Assembly: GCA_018399255.1 (NCBI GenBank)
Contig: JAGYPA010000012.1
Span: 1 to 64,000, forward strand
Length of the DNA stretch: 64,000 nucleotides
Reading direction: 5' to 3'
From: Spirochaetales bacterium
GTDB lineage: Bacteria; Spirochaetota; Spirochaetia; JABMQR01
Translations under genes and position numbers: made by a program
Notes under the pieces: generated by a model
Database searches by the model: none
What the model was told of the DNA's origin: nothing
What the model saw: only the letters and a program-made list of their open reading frames with translations
In this document: positions 23,343 to 34,065 of the stretch, piece after piece
Numbering within the stretch: position 1 is the first letter of the stretch
How the letters are laid out: each line of letters starts with the position of its first letter

Positions 23343-23861
23343 ATGAAAACACCAAATCGTGCCATTGCCTATTTTTCCCGTTCCGGAAACACCCGTTCCA
23401 GCGCAGGAATGCTTGCTGAAATGCTCTCTATTGCCGCAGTATACCCCATAACCGAAGTCCGGGAGAGACGGGGAATTCGCGGGTTTATCATGAATGGATT
23501 TGATGCCATGCGCAGCAAGGCGGTCGATATCAAAACAACCTTTCCTGAAACTGCAGGTGATATAGACCAGTTGATCCTCATGACGCCTGTCTGGGCTGGT
23601 CATGTAACCCCGGCCATTAACGGATTTCTCGAAAAAACCGATCTTTCCGGAACCCGGGTCATTCTAATTACCGTACAGTCGGATCCGGAATTCAAAGGAA
23701 TCAAGAAAGCGGTAAGTCAAGTTGAGAAGAGGATCATCAAACAGAACGGGGTATTAAGACAATCAGCAGCCATGCACGGATCGGCTCCAGGCAAGAAAGC
23801 TGATCGTGACCATCTGGCCGCTGAAATTGCCCGAATCTGCCCGCTTCTCGAGTTGGAATAA
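23343..23861 (+). CDS. Flavodoxin-family protein
   Basis: The 172-residue protein begins with a beta strand and FMN phosphate loop (IAYFSRSGNTR), and has a middle MTPVWAGHVTPAINGFLE stretch that matches the flavin-ring loop of the flavodoxin/NADPH-dependent FMN reductase-like fold. It is likely a soluble electron carrier or a small FMN enzyme. No cysteine pair or haem motif is present. It is a single gene, divergent from the sugar operon and convergent with an aminotransferase gene only two bases away. The mRNA is predicted to be leaderless. Confidence 0.75.
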   Translation: MKTPNRAIAYFSRSGNTRSSAGMLAEMLSIAAVYPITEVRERRGIRGFIMNGFDAMRSKAVDIKTTFPETAGDIDQLILMTPVWAGHVTPAINGFLEKTDLSGTRVILITVQSDPEFKGIKKAVSQVEKRIIKQNGVLRQSAAMHGSAPGKKADRDHLAAEIARICPLLELE

Positions 23862-23863
23862 CT

Positions 23864-24715
23864 TCACCGGGCTGGAGCGTGTTCACGAACATAGGCCTCT
23901 TCCAAATCCCCTACCATTTTATGAAGGGTATGGGTTATCGGGAAGACATGCGGGAAGGTGCAGTCATCCACCTGCGAAACGGGCATGGCGCCCATACTGG
24001 TACTTGATATAAATAACTCATCGAACCGACCGGAATAGAGGTCTTCAACCCGGGGAGCCTCAAAAGCTATATCTAAACCTATTTTACCGGCAGATTCAAG
24101 GATGTACTTACGTGTCACTCCTGCAAGCACCCCGCTGCCGGGGGTTATGAGACGATTTCCTTCCACTGCAAAGAAATTACTGCGGGATCCTTCCACTGCC
24201 AGACCGCCGCTGGTAATAAGCAGTGCTTCAAGAGCGTGATGCCTGCCGGCCTCCCGCTGAGCAAGATAATTCAGCAGCAGGGAGTTCGATTTCACTTCCG
24301 GCATTATCCGCTCCCCCCTATATGCTATTACTGATACTCCCTCCCGGTACATGCTGTCGGAGTACCGGGGCAGCTGCTGCGGAAAAAGAAACAAGGTCGG
24401 TTCATCTCCCCCGATCAGCTGCACGCGGAGAGAAGCATGGGTTATGTGGTCTGCTGCAAGAAGACGGCTTGTCATTCCGGCAACATCAGCCTGAGACAAC
24501 GAGTGGGCAATTTCCAGGCGAGCGGCAGATTCAAAGAGCCGCTCAAGATGATCTTCAAGAAATACGGCAGCACCGTCCCGTATCTTGATCGACTCATAAA
24601 CACTGAAATTAAAAAAAACCTCTTTATTTGATATGGGCAGTACCGCATCATGCAGGGATATGATGTCAAGATTTCGCACAGCACAGGTAAATGGGACTTG
24701 CGGTTTTATGTCCAT
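23864..24715 (-). CDS. Class IV (fold type IV) PLP aminotransferase/lyase
   Basis: The 283-residue protein shows the fold IV set: VYESIKIRDGAAVFLEDHLERL near the N-terminus, a catalytic-lysine segment MPEVKSNSLLLNYLAQREA, and the cofactor motif AVEGSRSNFFAV. The family includes branched-chain aminotransferases, D-amino-acid transaminases and aminodeoxychorismate lyases. Its length and sequence do not decide between them; branched-chain or D-amino-acid transfer are the likeliest. It starts seven bases after ftsK ends, so it is the tail gene of that operon. Confidence 0.82.
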   Translation of the reverse strand: MDIKPQVPFTCAVRNLDIISLHDAVLPISNKEVFFNFSVYESIKIRDGAAVFLEDHLERLFESAARLEIAHSLSQADVAGMTSRLLAADHITHASLRVQLIGGDEPTLFLFPQQLPRYSDSMYREGVSVIAYRGERIMPEVKSNSLLLNYLAQREAGRHHALEALLITSGGLAVEGSRSNFFAVEGNRLITPGSGVLAGVTRKYILESAGKIGLDIAFEAPRVEDLYSGRFDELFISSTSMGAMPVSQVDDCTFPHVFPITHTLHKMVGDLEEAYVREHAPAR

Positions 24716-24722
24716 CTATCTG

Positions 24723-27437
24723 CTACTCCATTCCCGGCATGCGAAGTACTTCGCGAGGCTTACTGCCCTGCGACGGGCCTACAATACCCCTTTCTTCCAT
24801 CTCTTCAACCAGCCTGGCAGCCCGGTTGTACCCGATTTTCAGACGACGCTGAAGATAGGAGGCAGAGGCAGTCCCGCGTTGTGAAACTATCATCAAAGCT
24901 TCCTGCATAAGGTCATCTTCATCACTTGAATCATCATAGTCATCAAAATCATCCTCATCTTCCTCATCGGAAAAGTATTCTTCATCCAGGTAATCGGGTT
25001 CGCCCTGGGTTTTTACATGAGCCACGATTTTCTCAACTTCTTCCTCGGTAAGAAAAGCGCCCTGAATTCGGGAAGGAATGGGGTCCCAGGATGATGAAAA
25101 GAGCATATCTCCTCTTCCCAGAAGCTTTTCGGCGCCGGGCTGATCGATAATGATCCGCGAATCTGTGTTGCTGGTAACCATAAACGCTATCCGGGAAGGT
25201 ATATTTGCTTTGATAATTCCGGTTATGACATTAGTGGACGGTCGCTGGGTTGCCAGGACCAGATGTATCCCCACAGCCCTGGCCATGGCTGCCAGACGGG
25301 CCAGGTATCCTTCCAGCTCTTTACCGGTGGTAGTCATAAGATCGGCAAATTCGTCTATTATCACTACGATATAGGGAAGTTTTTCTCTTGCCAGTTTGTT
25401 GGTGACTATCCGTTTGTTGTAGGATGCCAGATCCCGCACGTTGAGGTTATCAAGCAGGCTGTATCTTCGTTCCATCTCGAGCAGACAATACTGGAGGGCT
25501 TTAAGGGCTTTCTTCGGTTCGGTAATTACCGGAGTAAGCAGATGGGGTATGTTATTGTAGAGCTTGAGTTCAACTATTTTCGGATCGACCATCATAAGGC
25601 GTACTTCTTTGGGACTTCTACGGTAGAGAATGGAGCATATGAGTGAATTGACGCAAACTGATTTTCCCGAACCTGTGGCTCCCGCTATAAGCAGATGGGG
25701 AGTTTTTACAAGGTCTATTATCTGTTTTTCCCCGGTTATGTCGGTACCAAGCACCATTGGCACGAAGTAGTCGGAATGTCTGTCTATTTCAAACAGCATC
25801 TCCTTGAAACCGACTATTGAACGCTTCCGGTTGGGGACTTCAATCCCGACTGCCTGTTTGCCGGGGATGGGGGCAACTATCCGAACGCGGGAAGCGGCCA
25901 GCTGGAGCGCAATATTGTCGGCCAGATTTGTGATCGACTGAACTCGTATGCCGGGGGCCGGCATGATTTCAAACATAGTCACTACCGGGCCTTTCTGGAC
26001 TCCAGTCAAAGTAGCTTCTATTCTGAATTCTCTGAGAGTCTGCATAAGAATTTCACCTGATTTTTTCGTATGCTCGTCTATGGTGCTCGATATGTCAGGA
26101 TAATTTATCAGCAAATCTTCCGAGGGAGGCAGATAGTTACCCTTCCGTAAATTACTGAACAGGGCTGAATCATTATCCGTCACACTGCCGTTTTCTTCTT
26201 TGGCTACATTCGAAGAAAGTCCTATTATTCCGGGGATAAATGTCTCTTCGGCGATTTTTTCCGATGGAGCTCCCGTGGACGGCGGCAGTTCAGTTTCCGG
26301 TTCTGCAGTCGGCTGTGCTGCGGGGCTGGATTGATGAGCGTCGTTACGATCAGTTTCCTCGGCAGGAAATTCCCCGGAAGATTCACCTGCGGCTGTCAAG
26401 CCTTCAGTATTATCGCGGAGCGCATGTTTCCTGTCGACTGTCCGCTCAGAAAGCGGATCAGTATTCTCTGCGTCTTCACTAAAAGTCATTTCCTGCTGTA
26501 CCGGTTTTGTTTTCCGGCCAATCTGGTTCAAATCCGGCAGATCAGGAATAAAGGGAAAAGTCAGGGTGAGGTTTTCCCCTACTCTGGCCCACTCGCTCGA
26601 TGAGTCCTTACTGGCAGATTGCTCTTCCAGGGAAGATAATCCTGCAGAGTCATCGGGAATGTGGAAGATTTCATCCAGCTGTTCTCCGTCTGCCGGATTC
26701 AGCCGATGCTCTCCTTCGGCTGGTCGATAGGCTGGGTCCGCTGCAGCAGAAAGTGCTTCAGACTGCTCACCTTGAGGTTCCTGGCTTTTTTCTTCTGCTC
26801 TTGAGGCTTTTTTCATCCGTTTTCTCTGCATTTTCAAAAGCTGCCGCCTGACTTTGCGGTCGATTTTCTTTCTTGCTTCCGGACTTATGTCGTTTACCTC
26901 CTTTACCGGGTTTTCCCGGTTGTTTTTCTCCATTGAGGAAGTCTTGGGTTCTACAGTCTGGAGGTATTTCTGCCCTTTGGAAGGTACCCCTGAAGCACGG
27001 TATTTCCTGAAGACATACCTGGCCCAGAGAGCAAAGATGCTAAGCTCCAGGGCAAATGCAATGAGAAGGATTAATGCGGCCTTTCGGTGAGTAAAATTTT
27101 CCGGTATGAGATTTTTAATAAAAACAAGTCCGGTTTCAAGGAAAATATGTAAAAACACCACTGCTGTTAATGAGAGAATGAGGGTGAAGAATATTGCCGG
27201 GCGAATATATCGGTGAGCTGCTGCCATTAGTGAAAATATTGAAACAGCCAGCAAAATCAGCGGTAAAACCCATACAGCATAAAGAAAAACACTTTCAAGT
27301 CCTTCTGCTGTTTTTGTCAGCAGGATAATAATTTGTCCCGAGAGGGGAAGTAATGGAGCTGCCAGAGCAATCCCTGTAAGCAGGGCAAGAGCAAAACTCA
27401 ATCCTGCAATTATGTAGTATAGACTTTTTGACTTCAC
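24723..27437 (-). CDS. ftsK: FtsK/SpoIIIE-type DNA translocase
   Basis: The 904-residue protein has four N-terminal membrane helices (residues about 8-150), a long charged and low-complexity linker (about 165-440), then the RecA-like motor with Walker A GATGSGKSVCVNS and Walker B YIVVIIDEFADL, and a C-terminal winged-helix gamma domain (QRRLKIGYNRAARLVEEMEERGIVG) that reads orienting sequences. It pumps chromosome ends through the closing septum and aids dimer resolution. An acidic run EEDEDDFDDYDDSSDEDD precedes the gamma domain. The start is GTG at 27437 with GGAGGAAATT before it. Confidence 0.92.
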   Translation of the reverse strand: MKSKSLYYIIAGLSFALALLTGIALAAPLLPLSGQIIILLTKTAEGLESVFLYAVWVLPLILLAVSIFSLMAAAHRYIRPAIFFTLILSLTAVVFLHIFLETGLVFIKNLIPENFTHRKAALILLIAFALELSIFALWARYVFRKYRASGVPSKGQKYLQTVEPKTSSMEKNNRENPVKEVNDISPEARKKIDRKVRRQLLKMQRKRMKKASRAEEKSQEPQGEQSEALSAAADPAYRPAEGEHRLNPADGEQLDEIFHIPDDSAGLSSLEEQSASKDSSSEWARVGENLTLTFPFIPDLPDLNQIGRKTKPVQQEMTFSEDAENTDPLSERTVDRKHALRDNTEGLTAAGESSGEFPAEETDRNDAHQSSPAAQPTAEPETELPPSTGAPSEKIAEETFIPGIIGLSSNVAKEENGSVTDNDSALFSNLRKGNYLPPSEDLLINYPDISSTIDEHTKKSGEILMQTLREFRIEATLTGVQKGPVVTMFEIMPAPGIRVQSITNLADNIALQLAASRVRIVAPIPGKQAVGIEVPNRKRSIVGFKEMLFEIDRHSDYFVPMVLGTDITGEKQIIDLVKTPHLLIAGATGSGKSVCVNSLICSILYRRSPKEVRLMMVDPKIVELKLYNNIPHLLTPVITEPKKALKALQYCLLEMERRYSLLDNLNVRDLASYNKRIVTNKLAREKLPYIVVIIDEFADLMTTTGKELEGYLARLAAMARAVGIHLVLATQRPSTNVITGIIKANIPSRIAFMVTSNTDSRIIIDQPGAEKLLGRGDMLFSSSWDPIPSRIQGAFLTEEEVEKIVAHVKTQGEPDYLDEEYFSDEEDEDDFDDYDDSSDEDDLMQEALMIVSQRGTASASYLQRRLKIGYNRAARLVEEMEERGIVGPSQGSKPREVLRMPGME

Positions 27438-27510
27438 AATTTCCTCCGGATATTCATACTGGCGCTGATCTTATTGTACCACAAAAACAGCTGAACTGTC
27501 TTCCTGCAGT

Positions 27511-28305
27511 CTATAAGAGCAGAGAGCCGATAATCCCAAGGGGTATGAGATATATACTGAACAAATAAAGCTTTCGGGAACGAATAACGGCCAGAAGCAG
27601 CTTCAAACTAAAAAAACCGGTTATTGCTGCAGCAGCCATGCCTGTTGCCACAACACTGAAACTTGTGCTGCTTGTGAGGGCATCTGCTGTTCCGACCTCC
27701 AGGAGCAAAGCCCCGAGGATAGCCGGAATGGAAAAAAGAAAAGAAAGTTCTGCGGCTTTTTCACGTGTTATCCCACTGAGCAGAGCTGCAGTTATTGTTA
27801 TTCCCGAACGGGAAATTCCGGGCAGCGTTCCAAGCCCCTGTGCTGTCCCGACTATAATACCCTGAAGTACTCCTGCTTGATTAACAGACTTTTTCGGCTT
27901 GATGATACTGCCCAGGATCAGCAGGATACCGGTAACAATAAAAAACAGAAAAACAAGAGCCTCGTTTTCTGCAATATCTGACTGCCTGACAATGAGTCCA
28001 ATAACACCGGTAAAAACCGTACCAATAATAATAATTCCGAATGTCTTTACTTCCTGCGCATCTCCTTCCCTCTTTTTACTGACAACAGCCCGGAGAACAG
28101 CGCCGGCTATCCGGCTGATCCGGAAACGGAAAAAATACACAATCACAACAAGAGTTGCAACATGCAGAAGGATATCATACAGCACCGGTACGGTGCCGAC
28201 ATCCATCAGATGCTGAAGAATAACTAAATGTCCAAAACTTGATACAGGAAGGAATTCAGTAACTCCCTGCACCGCTCCCAGAACCACCGACTCCCAAATA
28301 TTCAT
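27511..28305 (-). CDS. uppP: Undecaprenyl-diphosphatase
   Basis: The 264-residue inner-membrane protein has the two BacA/UppP signatures, VTEFLPVSSFGHLVI near residue 20 and LPGISRSGITI in the middle, carrying the catalytic Glu, Ser and Arg. It removes a phosphate from undecaprenyl diphosphate so that the lipid carrier can be reused in cell-wall and glycan synthesis. The ORF-track start at 28389 would overlap rsmG; the ATG at 28305 has GGTGGAAGAAGC before it and matches family starts. It lies 35 bases after rsmG. Confidence 0.93.
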   Translation of the reverse strand: MNIWESVVLGAVQGVTEFLPVSSFGHLVILQHLMDVGTVPVLYDILLHVATLVVIVYFFRFRISRIAGAVLRAVVSKKREGDAQEVKTFGIIIIGTVFTGVIGLIVRQSDIAENEALVFLFFIVTGILLILGSIIKPKKSVNQAGVLQGIIVGTAQGLGTLPGISRSGITITAALLSGITREKAAELSFLFSIPAILGALLLEVGTADALTSSTSFSVVATGMAAAAITGFFSLKLLLAVIRSRKLYLFSIYLIPLGIIGSLLL

Positions 28306-28340
28306 TGCTTCTTCCACCTTTTTATTAATAAGGAAAAATT

Positions 28341-29033
28341 CTAGGAAATTCCGGTTTTTGAAATTTCCCCGGGTTTCTTTAAAACACAAACATGACGCTC
28401 GGCATCAAGAAACGGAACTTCTATGGAATGGACCGCCACCTGCCAGCCTTTCAGCCAGCCAGACGGGACTGCATCCAGTTCTTCGGCTAGAGAGACAGCT
28501 TTTCCCTTATAGGCAAACAACGTTCCACCCGGTTTCGTTATACGGGAAAGCTCCCGGAAAATATCGGGAAGCGGCCTGAAGGCACGAAACATAACCACCG
28601 AAAACAGATCGGATACTTCTCTAATATCCTGTTCAGCAATAGTAATTTCCGGCTTGCCGGCCATAACCACTGCATTTCGCAGAAATCCCGCCCTTCGTCC
28701 TGATCGTTCAATCAACGTCATTGGCATATCCGGCAGACACAGTGACACCGGAATCCCCGGCAAGCCGTTGCCTGAGCCGGCATCGGCAAGGTTTACCGGC
28801 AGCGGAGCATCCATGACAGACTGCTTTATATAGATAAGCGGCGCAAGGGAATCAAGAACATGGCGAATAATCAGCTCTTTCCGGTCAACCGCCGCCACAA
28901 GCTTATAAGCAGCATTCCAAAGAATGATTTCATCAATATATACATTCAAAGAAAAGATCGTCGCCTCAGGACATTGAATTTTCAGTTTATTGAGACCATC
29001 CTGAAGCAGATCATGTACCCTGCTGCTGCTCAT
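28341..29033 (-). CDS. rsmG: 16S rRNA (guanine-N7) methyltransferase
   Basis: This 230-residue class I methyltransferase has the family segment [27 protein letters not shown] followed by the SAM-binding loop [17 protein letters not shown] and [14 protein letters not shown]. It methylates G527 of 16S rRNA. The start overlaps the mnmG stop by four bases (ATGA), the common gidA-gidB arrangement. Two extra features mark this copy: a longer N-terminal helix and a C-terminal tail after the last strand. Confidence 0.92.
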   Translation of the reverse strand: MSSSRVHDLLQDGLNKLKIQCPEATIFSLNVYIDEIILWNAAYKLVAAVDRKELIIRHVLDSLAPLIYIKQSVMDAPLPVNLADAGSGNGLPGIPVSLCLPDMPMTLIERSGRRAGFLRNAVVMAGKPEITIAEQDIREVSDLFSVVMFRAFRPLPDIFRELSRITKPGGTLFAYKGKAVSLAEELDAVPSGWLKGWQVAVHSIEVPFLDAERHVCVLKKPGEISKTGIS

Positions 29034-30835
29034 CCTCGACCTCTTCCGAGCAGTACCATCAGTACGGCTATATCGGAATTTCGAACTCCCGATATTCTAG
29101 ACGCCTGACCTGCTGAAAGGGGACGGATACGTTCAAGCTTCTCCTTAGACTCATTTGAAATTCCCTCTATGGCACTGTAATCGTAATCAATGGGAATCTT
29201 AATTCGCTCCATACGGCTGAAACGACTTACCTGACGGTTCTGGCGGTCGATATAACCAGCGTACTTTATATCCAGTTCTACATGACGCAGAACCTCCGTA
29301 TCATAAACCGTAAGGTCCGGGATCTGACCGAATGCATCAGTTATGGATATCTCGGGATTCTTCAGATTCTGAAGCCAGTTTTTACCGTCAGCAGCATGCT
29401 TTCGCAGAAGCTCACGTATTTCATCACACTTACGGAGCTTTTCCGAGAGCCGATCCAGCCTTTCCCTTTTGCACAAGCCGATTTCAAAACCCTTAGGGGT
29501 CAGCCGCTGATCGGCCGTGTCATGCCGTAAATTCAGCCGATATTCAGCTCGCGAAGTGAACATGCGATACGGCTCTTCCGTACCTTTTGTGACCAGGTCA
29601 TCTACCAGGACACCTATGTAGGCCTCAGCACGTGAAAGAATAAGCGGATCACGATTCTGAAGCTTTCTGGCAGCATTTATTCCAGCCAGCAGTCCCTGTC
29701 CCGCAGCTTCTTCGTAACCGGAAGTCCCATTTGTCTGCCCTGCGGTAAACAGCCCGCTTATTCGTTTAGTCTCCAGACTGGGATAGAGCTGCGTAGGATC
29801 GAGATAATCATACTCCACCGCATACCCCGGACGCATTATCTCGGCATGCTCCAGACCGGGAACTGAATGAATAAATTTTTCCTGCACCGACTCGGGCAGC
29901 GAAGACGAAATTCCGTTCAGGTACATCTCCTCGGTATTCAAGCCCTCAGGTTCCACAAAGATCTGATGCCGGTCCCGATCGGGAAACTTGACAACCTTAT
30001 CCTCAATAGAAGGACAGTAGCGCGGTCCTATACCGGAAATTTTTCCGCTGAACAGAGGGGAGGTTCCGATGTTTTCTCTTATAACAGCATGCGTCACATT
30101 ATTGGTATGGGTAATCCAGCAGGGAGAGGAAGGGCGGCTGATAACATCTTCAGTGAAGGAAAATGGCTGCATAACTGAATCGCCGGGCTGCTCCTCCATT
30201 CGCGTAAAATCAAGCGAAGACTTTCTCACCCGGGCTGGAGTTCCGGTTTTCATTCTCCCGACCTGAAAACCCTTTTCTCTCAAGGCCCGACCAAGGCCTA
30301 TGGCTGCGGGTTCACCCAGTCTGCCGGAGGGTGATTCATAGGCACCGATAAAAATCCTTCCCTCCATAAATGTCCCGGTTGTTAGAACAACCACCCGGGA
30401 TCTGATATGGTGACCGCGTTCAGTAATTACTCCGGCTGCCGTATGTCCGCTGGAGTCCAGCAGGATATCAACCACGGTATCCTGGAAAATAGATAAGTTC
30501 TTTTCTGACTCAACCACATATTTCGCCAGCTGACTGTAGGCGAATTTGTCAGCCTGAGCCCGCGGAGCCTGCACAGCGGGTCCTCGACGCTGATTGAGTA
30601 TCCTGAATTGGATCATGGTATGATCGATAAGATGGCCCATCTGGCCGCCGAGAGCATCGATCTCCCGGACTATATTTCCTTTTGACAGTCCTCCTATAGC
30701 AGGATTACACGAAAGCCGCCCTATAGCATCCAGGCTCTGGGTAATTAACAGTGTGGAAAACTGGAGCCGTGACAAAGCAAGAGAAGCCTCTATCCCTGCA
30801 TGTCCGCCGCCAACTACAATTGCATCATATTCCAT
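29030..30835 (-). CDS. mnmG: tRNA uridine-5-carboxymethylaminomethyl modification enzyme, FAD subunit
   Basis: The 601-residue protein begins with the FAD-binding [17 protein letters not shown], then [39 protein letters not shown] and the C-terminal helical domain ending in [16 protein letters not shown]. With MnmE it installs the cmnm5 group on the wobble uridine of several tRNAs. The gene lies 74 bases after mnmE on the same strand and overlaps rsmG. Length and all main motifs are standard. Confidence 0.95.
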   Translation of the reverse strand: MEYDAIVVGGGHAGIEASLALSRLQFSTLLITQSLDAIGRLSCNPAIGGLSKGNIVREIDALGGQMGHLIDHTMIQFRILNQRRGPAVQAPRAQADKFAYSQLAKYVVESEKNLSIFQDTVVDILLDSSGHTAAGVITERGHHIRSRVVVLTTGTFMEGRIFIGAYESPSGRLGEPAAIGLGRALREKGFQVGRMKTGTPARVRKSSLDFTRMEEQPGDSVMQPFSFTEDVISRPSSPCWITHTNNVTHAVIRENIGTSPLFSGKISGIGPRYCPSIEDKVVKFPDRDRHQIFVEPEGLNTEEMYLNGISSSLPESVQEKFIHSVPGLEHAEIMRPGYAVEYDYLDPTQLYPSLETKRISGLFTAGQTNGTSGYEEAAGQGLLAGINAARKLQNRDPLILSRAEAYIGVLVDDLVTKGTEEPYRMFTSRAEYRLNLRHDTADQRLTPKGFEIGLCKRERLDRLSEKLRKCDEIRELLRKHAADGKNWLQNLKNPEISITDAFGQIPDLTVYDTEVLRHVELDIKYAGYIDRQNRQVSRFSRMERIKIPIDYDYSAIEGISNESKEKLERIRPLSAGQASRISGVRNSDIAVLMVLLGRGRG

Positions 30836-30909
30836 TGTATTCTCTTTATGTACATATCTTATAACAAGCTGGCAAAATGCATAATCCCTGAAAAATCCGG
30901 TATCTTCTG

Positions 30910-32277
30910 CTACTTGCCGACGCAGAATCCTGAAAATATCTTATCCAGTATATCCGCTGATGTTATTTCCCCGGTAATTTCTCCCAAAGCATCAATTGCT
31001 CCGGCTATTTCAGGTGCAGTTATATCGAGCGGCATTCGTTCATCAATACTATCAGCAGCAGCAGCAAGATATTCCGCAGCCTGTTCAAGCAGTTCTTTCT
31101 GCCTCAGCGAGTCTATCATACTATCCGTTTCCTGGGAAATATCTTTTCCCGCCAGTCTGGTTATTATTGCTTTTTCCAGATCAGCAAAGCCTGCTCCGGA
31201 TACAGCACTTACGGCTATACTCCCGGCCGGAGGTGCCTCATGAGAAATATCGGTTTTATTCCAGATCAGGAGAGTCGGGATATTTTTGAAGGTTTTTTGC
31301 AGATCTTTTTTTTCACCAGCCGCCAAACCCCGGCTTCCATCGATAAGATAGAGTACAAGATCTGCTGCTCCGGCTATTTTTTCACTCCGCCTGATCCCTT
31401 CGGCTTCTATCACATCTTCTGCGAAACGGTAGCCGGCTGTATCAAAAAGCCTTATTGGAACTCCCCTTACCGTTATCCATGATTCAATATAATCCCGTGT
31501 TGTCCCATGGATCTCGGATACTATCGATCGATCTTCCTTAAGGAAAAGATTGAATAGGGAGGACTTACCGGAATTGGTCCTGCCGGCAAGAACGACCCGG
31601 GCTCCTTCTGCATAGAGCCGCCCAGTCCTGTATGTTTCTGCAAGACGGGCAGCCGTTTGCTGGAGCAGGCGAAGGTGATCCGCCGGTATGGCAACCAGTT
31701 CCTCAATTTCATCTTCGGCATAATCCAGCTGAACTTCTACAGCGCTCAGCAGTTCAACCAACTGCTGCTTTACGGCATCAATTTCTCTGAATAAATTTCC
31801 AGAGAGTCGGCCGAGCGCGAGAGAATGGGCTTTTCTCGATTTTGCTGTAACCAGCTCCTGGACGGCCTCTGCCCGAGTCAGGTCCAGTTTGCCGTTAATA
31901 AAAGCCCGGAGAGTAAATTCTCCCGGCCGGGCATCTCGAAATCCGGCTGCATGAAGAATTTCCAATATCCGCTGAATTCCCGGCAGACTTCCATGACAGA
32001 ATATTTCTACACTATCCTGGCCGGTATAGCCGGAAGGGGCTCTGTAAACCGCAGCAGTCACTTCATCAACTGCTTCCCCTGTTGCAGGGTCACACATGAG
32101 AGCATACTGAATTGTTCCGCTCTCTGCTGCAGCTATGGCTTCCGAGCGTGAAAAACAGACTGATGCAGCTTCAATGCACCCGTTCCCGGAAGTTCTCACC
32201 GCAGCAAGAGCGCTCTCACCCCAGGGGGTAGCCAAAGCTGTTATCAGTTCATCGGTATCGTAATATCCTGTTTCCAT
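30910..32277 (-). CDS. mnmE: tRNA modification GTPase
   Basis: The 455-residue protein has an N-terminal folate-binding domain ([64 protein letters not shown] region), a GTPase domain with P-loop [20 protein letters not shown] and NKTD, and the invariant C-terminal CVGK. It partners MnmG in tRNA wobble modification. It is the first gene of the mnmE-mnmG-rsmG-uppP-ftsK-aminotransferase run. No Shine-Dalgarno is visible, and the promoter -10 lies seven bases before the ATG, so its mRNA may be leaderless. Confidence 0.95.
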   Translation of the reverse strand: METGYYDTDELITALATPWGESALAAVRTSGNGCIEAASVCFSRSEAIAAAESGTIQYALMCDPATGEAVDEVTAAVYRAPSGYTGQDSVEIFCHGSLPGIQRILEILHAAGFRDARPGEFTLRAFINGKLDLTRAEAVQELVTAKSRKAHSLALGRLSGNLFREIDAVKQQLVELLSAVEVQLDYAEDEIEELVAIPADHLRLLQQTAARLAETYRTGRLYAEGARVVLAGRTNSGKSSLFNLFLKEDRSIVSEIHGTTRDYIESWITVRGVPIRLFDTAGYRFAEDVIEAEGIRRSEKIAGAADLVLYLIDGSRGLAAGEKKDLQKTFKNIPTLLIWNKTDISHEAPPAGSIAVSAVSGAGFADLEKAIITRLAGKDISQETDSMIDSLRQKELLEQAAEYLAAAADSIDERMPLDITAPEIAGAIDALGEITGEITSADILDKIFSGFCVGK

Positions 32278-32284
32278 TGAAAGC

Positions 32285-32313
32285 AGTATAATTCACCGGT
32301 ACATTTCGATCAA
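32285..32313 (-). promoter_or_regulatory. Promoter of the mnmE operon, next to the start codon
   Basis: TTGATC, a 17-base spacer and TATACT on the minus strand. The -10 box ends seven bases before the mnmE ATG, placing the transcript start at or beside the A of ATG. Confidence 0.7.
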
Positions 32314-32446
32314 TAGCGGCATGTCTGCAGAATTTCTTCAGCTTTATTCTAAAATACCACTCTCTCACTGTTGCCTGAATTCAAAAATTTGGACATATTT
32401 CAAATCATCAGTGCTGGTTATCAAAACGGGAAAAGGTGGTTATGCT

Positions 32447-33292
32447 ATGAAATTTATCGGTGCTCACGTAAGTGCTTCCGGCGGCCTGTTCAACGCCCCC
32501 CTTAATGCCAGGGACATTGGAGCTTCTGCCTTTGCCATGTTCACAAAGAACCAACGGCAGTGGAAGGCATCACCCTTGACTGCTGACGATATAAGGGCTT
32601 TCAAGGATTCGATGAAAACCTGCGGATATACCGCTGCGCAAGTTCTTCCTCATGACAGTTATCTTATCAATCTTGGCAATCCAGACCGTGAAAAGCGGAA
32701 AAAAAGTCTCGGCTCATTCATTCATGAACTGGAGCGGGTAAGCCTGCTGGGTCTGGATCGGCTCAATTTCCATCCAGGAGCATATCTAGACGGGGATCCT
32801 GAAGCTGCTTTACTCTTTATTGCCGAAGGGATTGATGAAGCTTTACATGCTGTAGAGGGAGTTTTTGCGGTTATTGAGAATACGGCTGGTCAGGGTTCGG
32901 CCTTGGGAAGAACTTTCGAAGAAATAGCCGCCATTATAGAGCATGTCAATCAAAAGGAACGGGTCGGCGTCTGTCTCGATACTTGTCATGCATTTGCAGC
33001 CGGTTATGATATTCGGAGCCGGGAAGCATATGAAGAGACTATGAGTCGTTTCGGCAATCTTATTGGATTTGATAAATTAATGGGAATGCATCTAAATGAT
33101 GCAAAAAGCACCTTTGAAAGTCGGGTTGACCGCCACAACAGCCTCGGAAAGGGAAATATCGGATTAGAGCCGTTCAAATTTATAATGCAGGATGACCGTA
33201 CCGACAATATACCCCTGATCCTGGAAACTATCGTACCTGAACTCTGGCCGGAAGAAATTGCCGTCCTGAAAGAAATGGCCAAAAATGAGTAG
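32447..33292 (+). CDS. nfo: Endonuclease IV (AP endonuclease)
   Basis: The 281-residue protein carries the endonuclease IV signatures: [17 protein letters not shown] at the start, [21 protein letters not shown] with a metal Glu, [15 protein letters not shown], and [25 protein letters not shown]. It cuts DNA at abasic sites during base-excision repair, using a three-zinc centre whose His, Asp and Glu ligands lie in these motifs. I moved the start from the track's 32321 to the ATG at 32447, where AAAGGTGG precedes and the family sequence begins. The next gene overlaps by eight bases. Confidence 0.95.
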   Translation: MKFIGAHVSASGGLFNAPLNARDIGASAFAMFTKNQRQWKASPLTADDIRAFKDSMKTCGYTAAQVLPHDSYLINLGNPDREKRKKSLGSFIHELERVSLLGLDRLNFHPGAYLDGDPEAALLFIAEGIDEALHAVEGVFAVIENTAGQGSALGRTFEEIAAIIEHVNQKERVGVCLDTCHAFAAGYDIRSREAYEETMSRFGNLIGFDKLMGMHLNDAKSTFESRVDRHNSLGKGNIGLEPFKFIMQDDRTDNIPLILETIVPELWPEEIAVLKEMAKNE

Positions 33293-34055
33293 CTGCAGCA
33301 TGCATGATTTTTTTTCAGCGCCGCTTATCTTCGGGCATCGCGGATACTCCTCTCTTGCACCGGAAAATACCCTGTCTGCGTTCTCTCTCTGTGCAGAAAA
33401 GGGAATTGCCGGAATAGAGCTCGATGTTCAGTTTTGCAAGTCCGGAGAGCTGGTTGTCTTTCATGATTTCACCCTTGAGCGAATAACCGGTGCCGCAGGA
33501 AACATCTCTGATATCAACTATACGGAATTACGCAGCTTTGATGCAGGAAGTCACTTCGATTCCAGTTTTTCCCACGAGCGTATTCCGCTTCTCGAGGATC
33601 TGTTCAAGGAATTCGGATCCCGCTTTCATTACGACATCGAACTGAAAGACAAAGGTAAAAAGGACAATGGACTGGCTGGAGCGGTTTTGGAATTGCTTCG
33701 GAAGTACTCTCTGGAATCATTTTGCCTGGTATCTTCTTTCAATCCGTTTCAGGTCAGAGCCTTCCGGAAATCTTGTGCAGGCACTATTCCCACTGCTGTC
33801 ATTTATGCTGATACGCCAAAACTGCCGCGCTGGCTGCGCCACGGAAAAGGCCGCTACGTTGCCGGATGTTCAGCACTGAAACCTCATTATTCCCTTATTA
33901 CCGAGGCTGTGATACGGCGGGACCATCAGAAAAGGGGATTCCCTGTTATAGCGTGGACTGTTGATGATCGTGATGAAGCCGGACGTTTGTCAGCTCTTGG
34001 TATCGATGGAATTATATCCAATGATCCGGGTAAGCTTTGCGGGGTGTTTTCATAG
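33285..34055 (+). CDS. Glycerophosphodiester phosphodiesterase
   Basis: The 256-residue protein has the GDPD pattern [46 protein letters not shown] and a C-terminal [28 protein letters not shown], which include the metal-binding Glu-Asp and the catalytic His pair. It hydrolyses glycerophosphodiesters from lipid turnover to glycerol 3-phosphate and an alcohol. There is no signal peptide, so it is cytoplasmic. It overlaps nfo by eight bases and is probably translated by coupling. Confidence 0.9.
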   Translation: MSSCSMHDFFSAPLIFGHRGYSSLAPENTLSAFSLCAEKGIAGIELDVQFCKSGELVVFHDFTLERITGAAGNISDINYTELRSFDAGSHFDSSFSHERIPLLEDLFKEFGSRFHYDIELKDKGKKDNGLAGAVLELLRKYSLESFCLVSSFNPFQVRAFRKSCAGTIPTAVIYADTPKLPRWLRHGKGRYVAGCSALKPHYSLITEAVIRRDHQKRGFPVIAWTVDDRDEAGRLSALGIDGIISNDPGKLCGVFS

Positions 34056-34065
34056 GAGCCTGATT

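Noticed and set aside
32321-32446. N-terminal extension of nfo in the ORF track
   Set aside because: The 42 extra residues have no family match, and a good ribosome site precedes the ATG at 32447.
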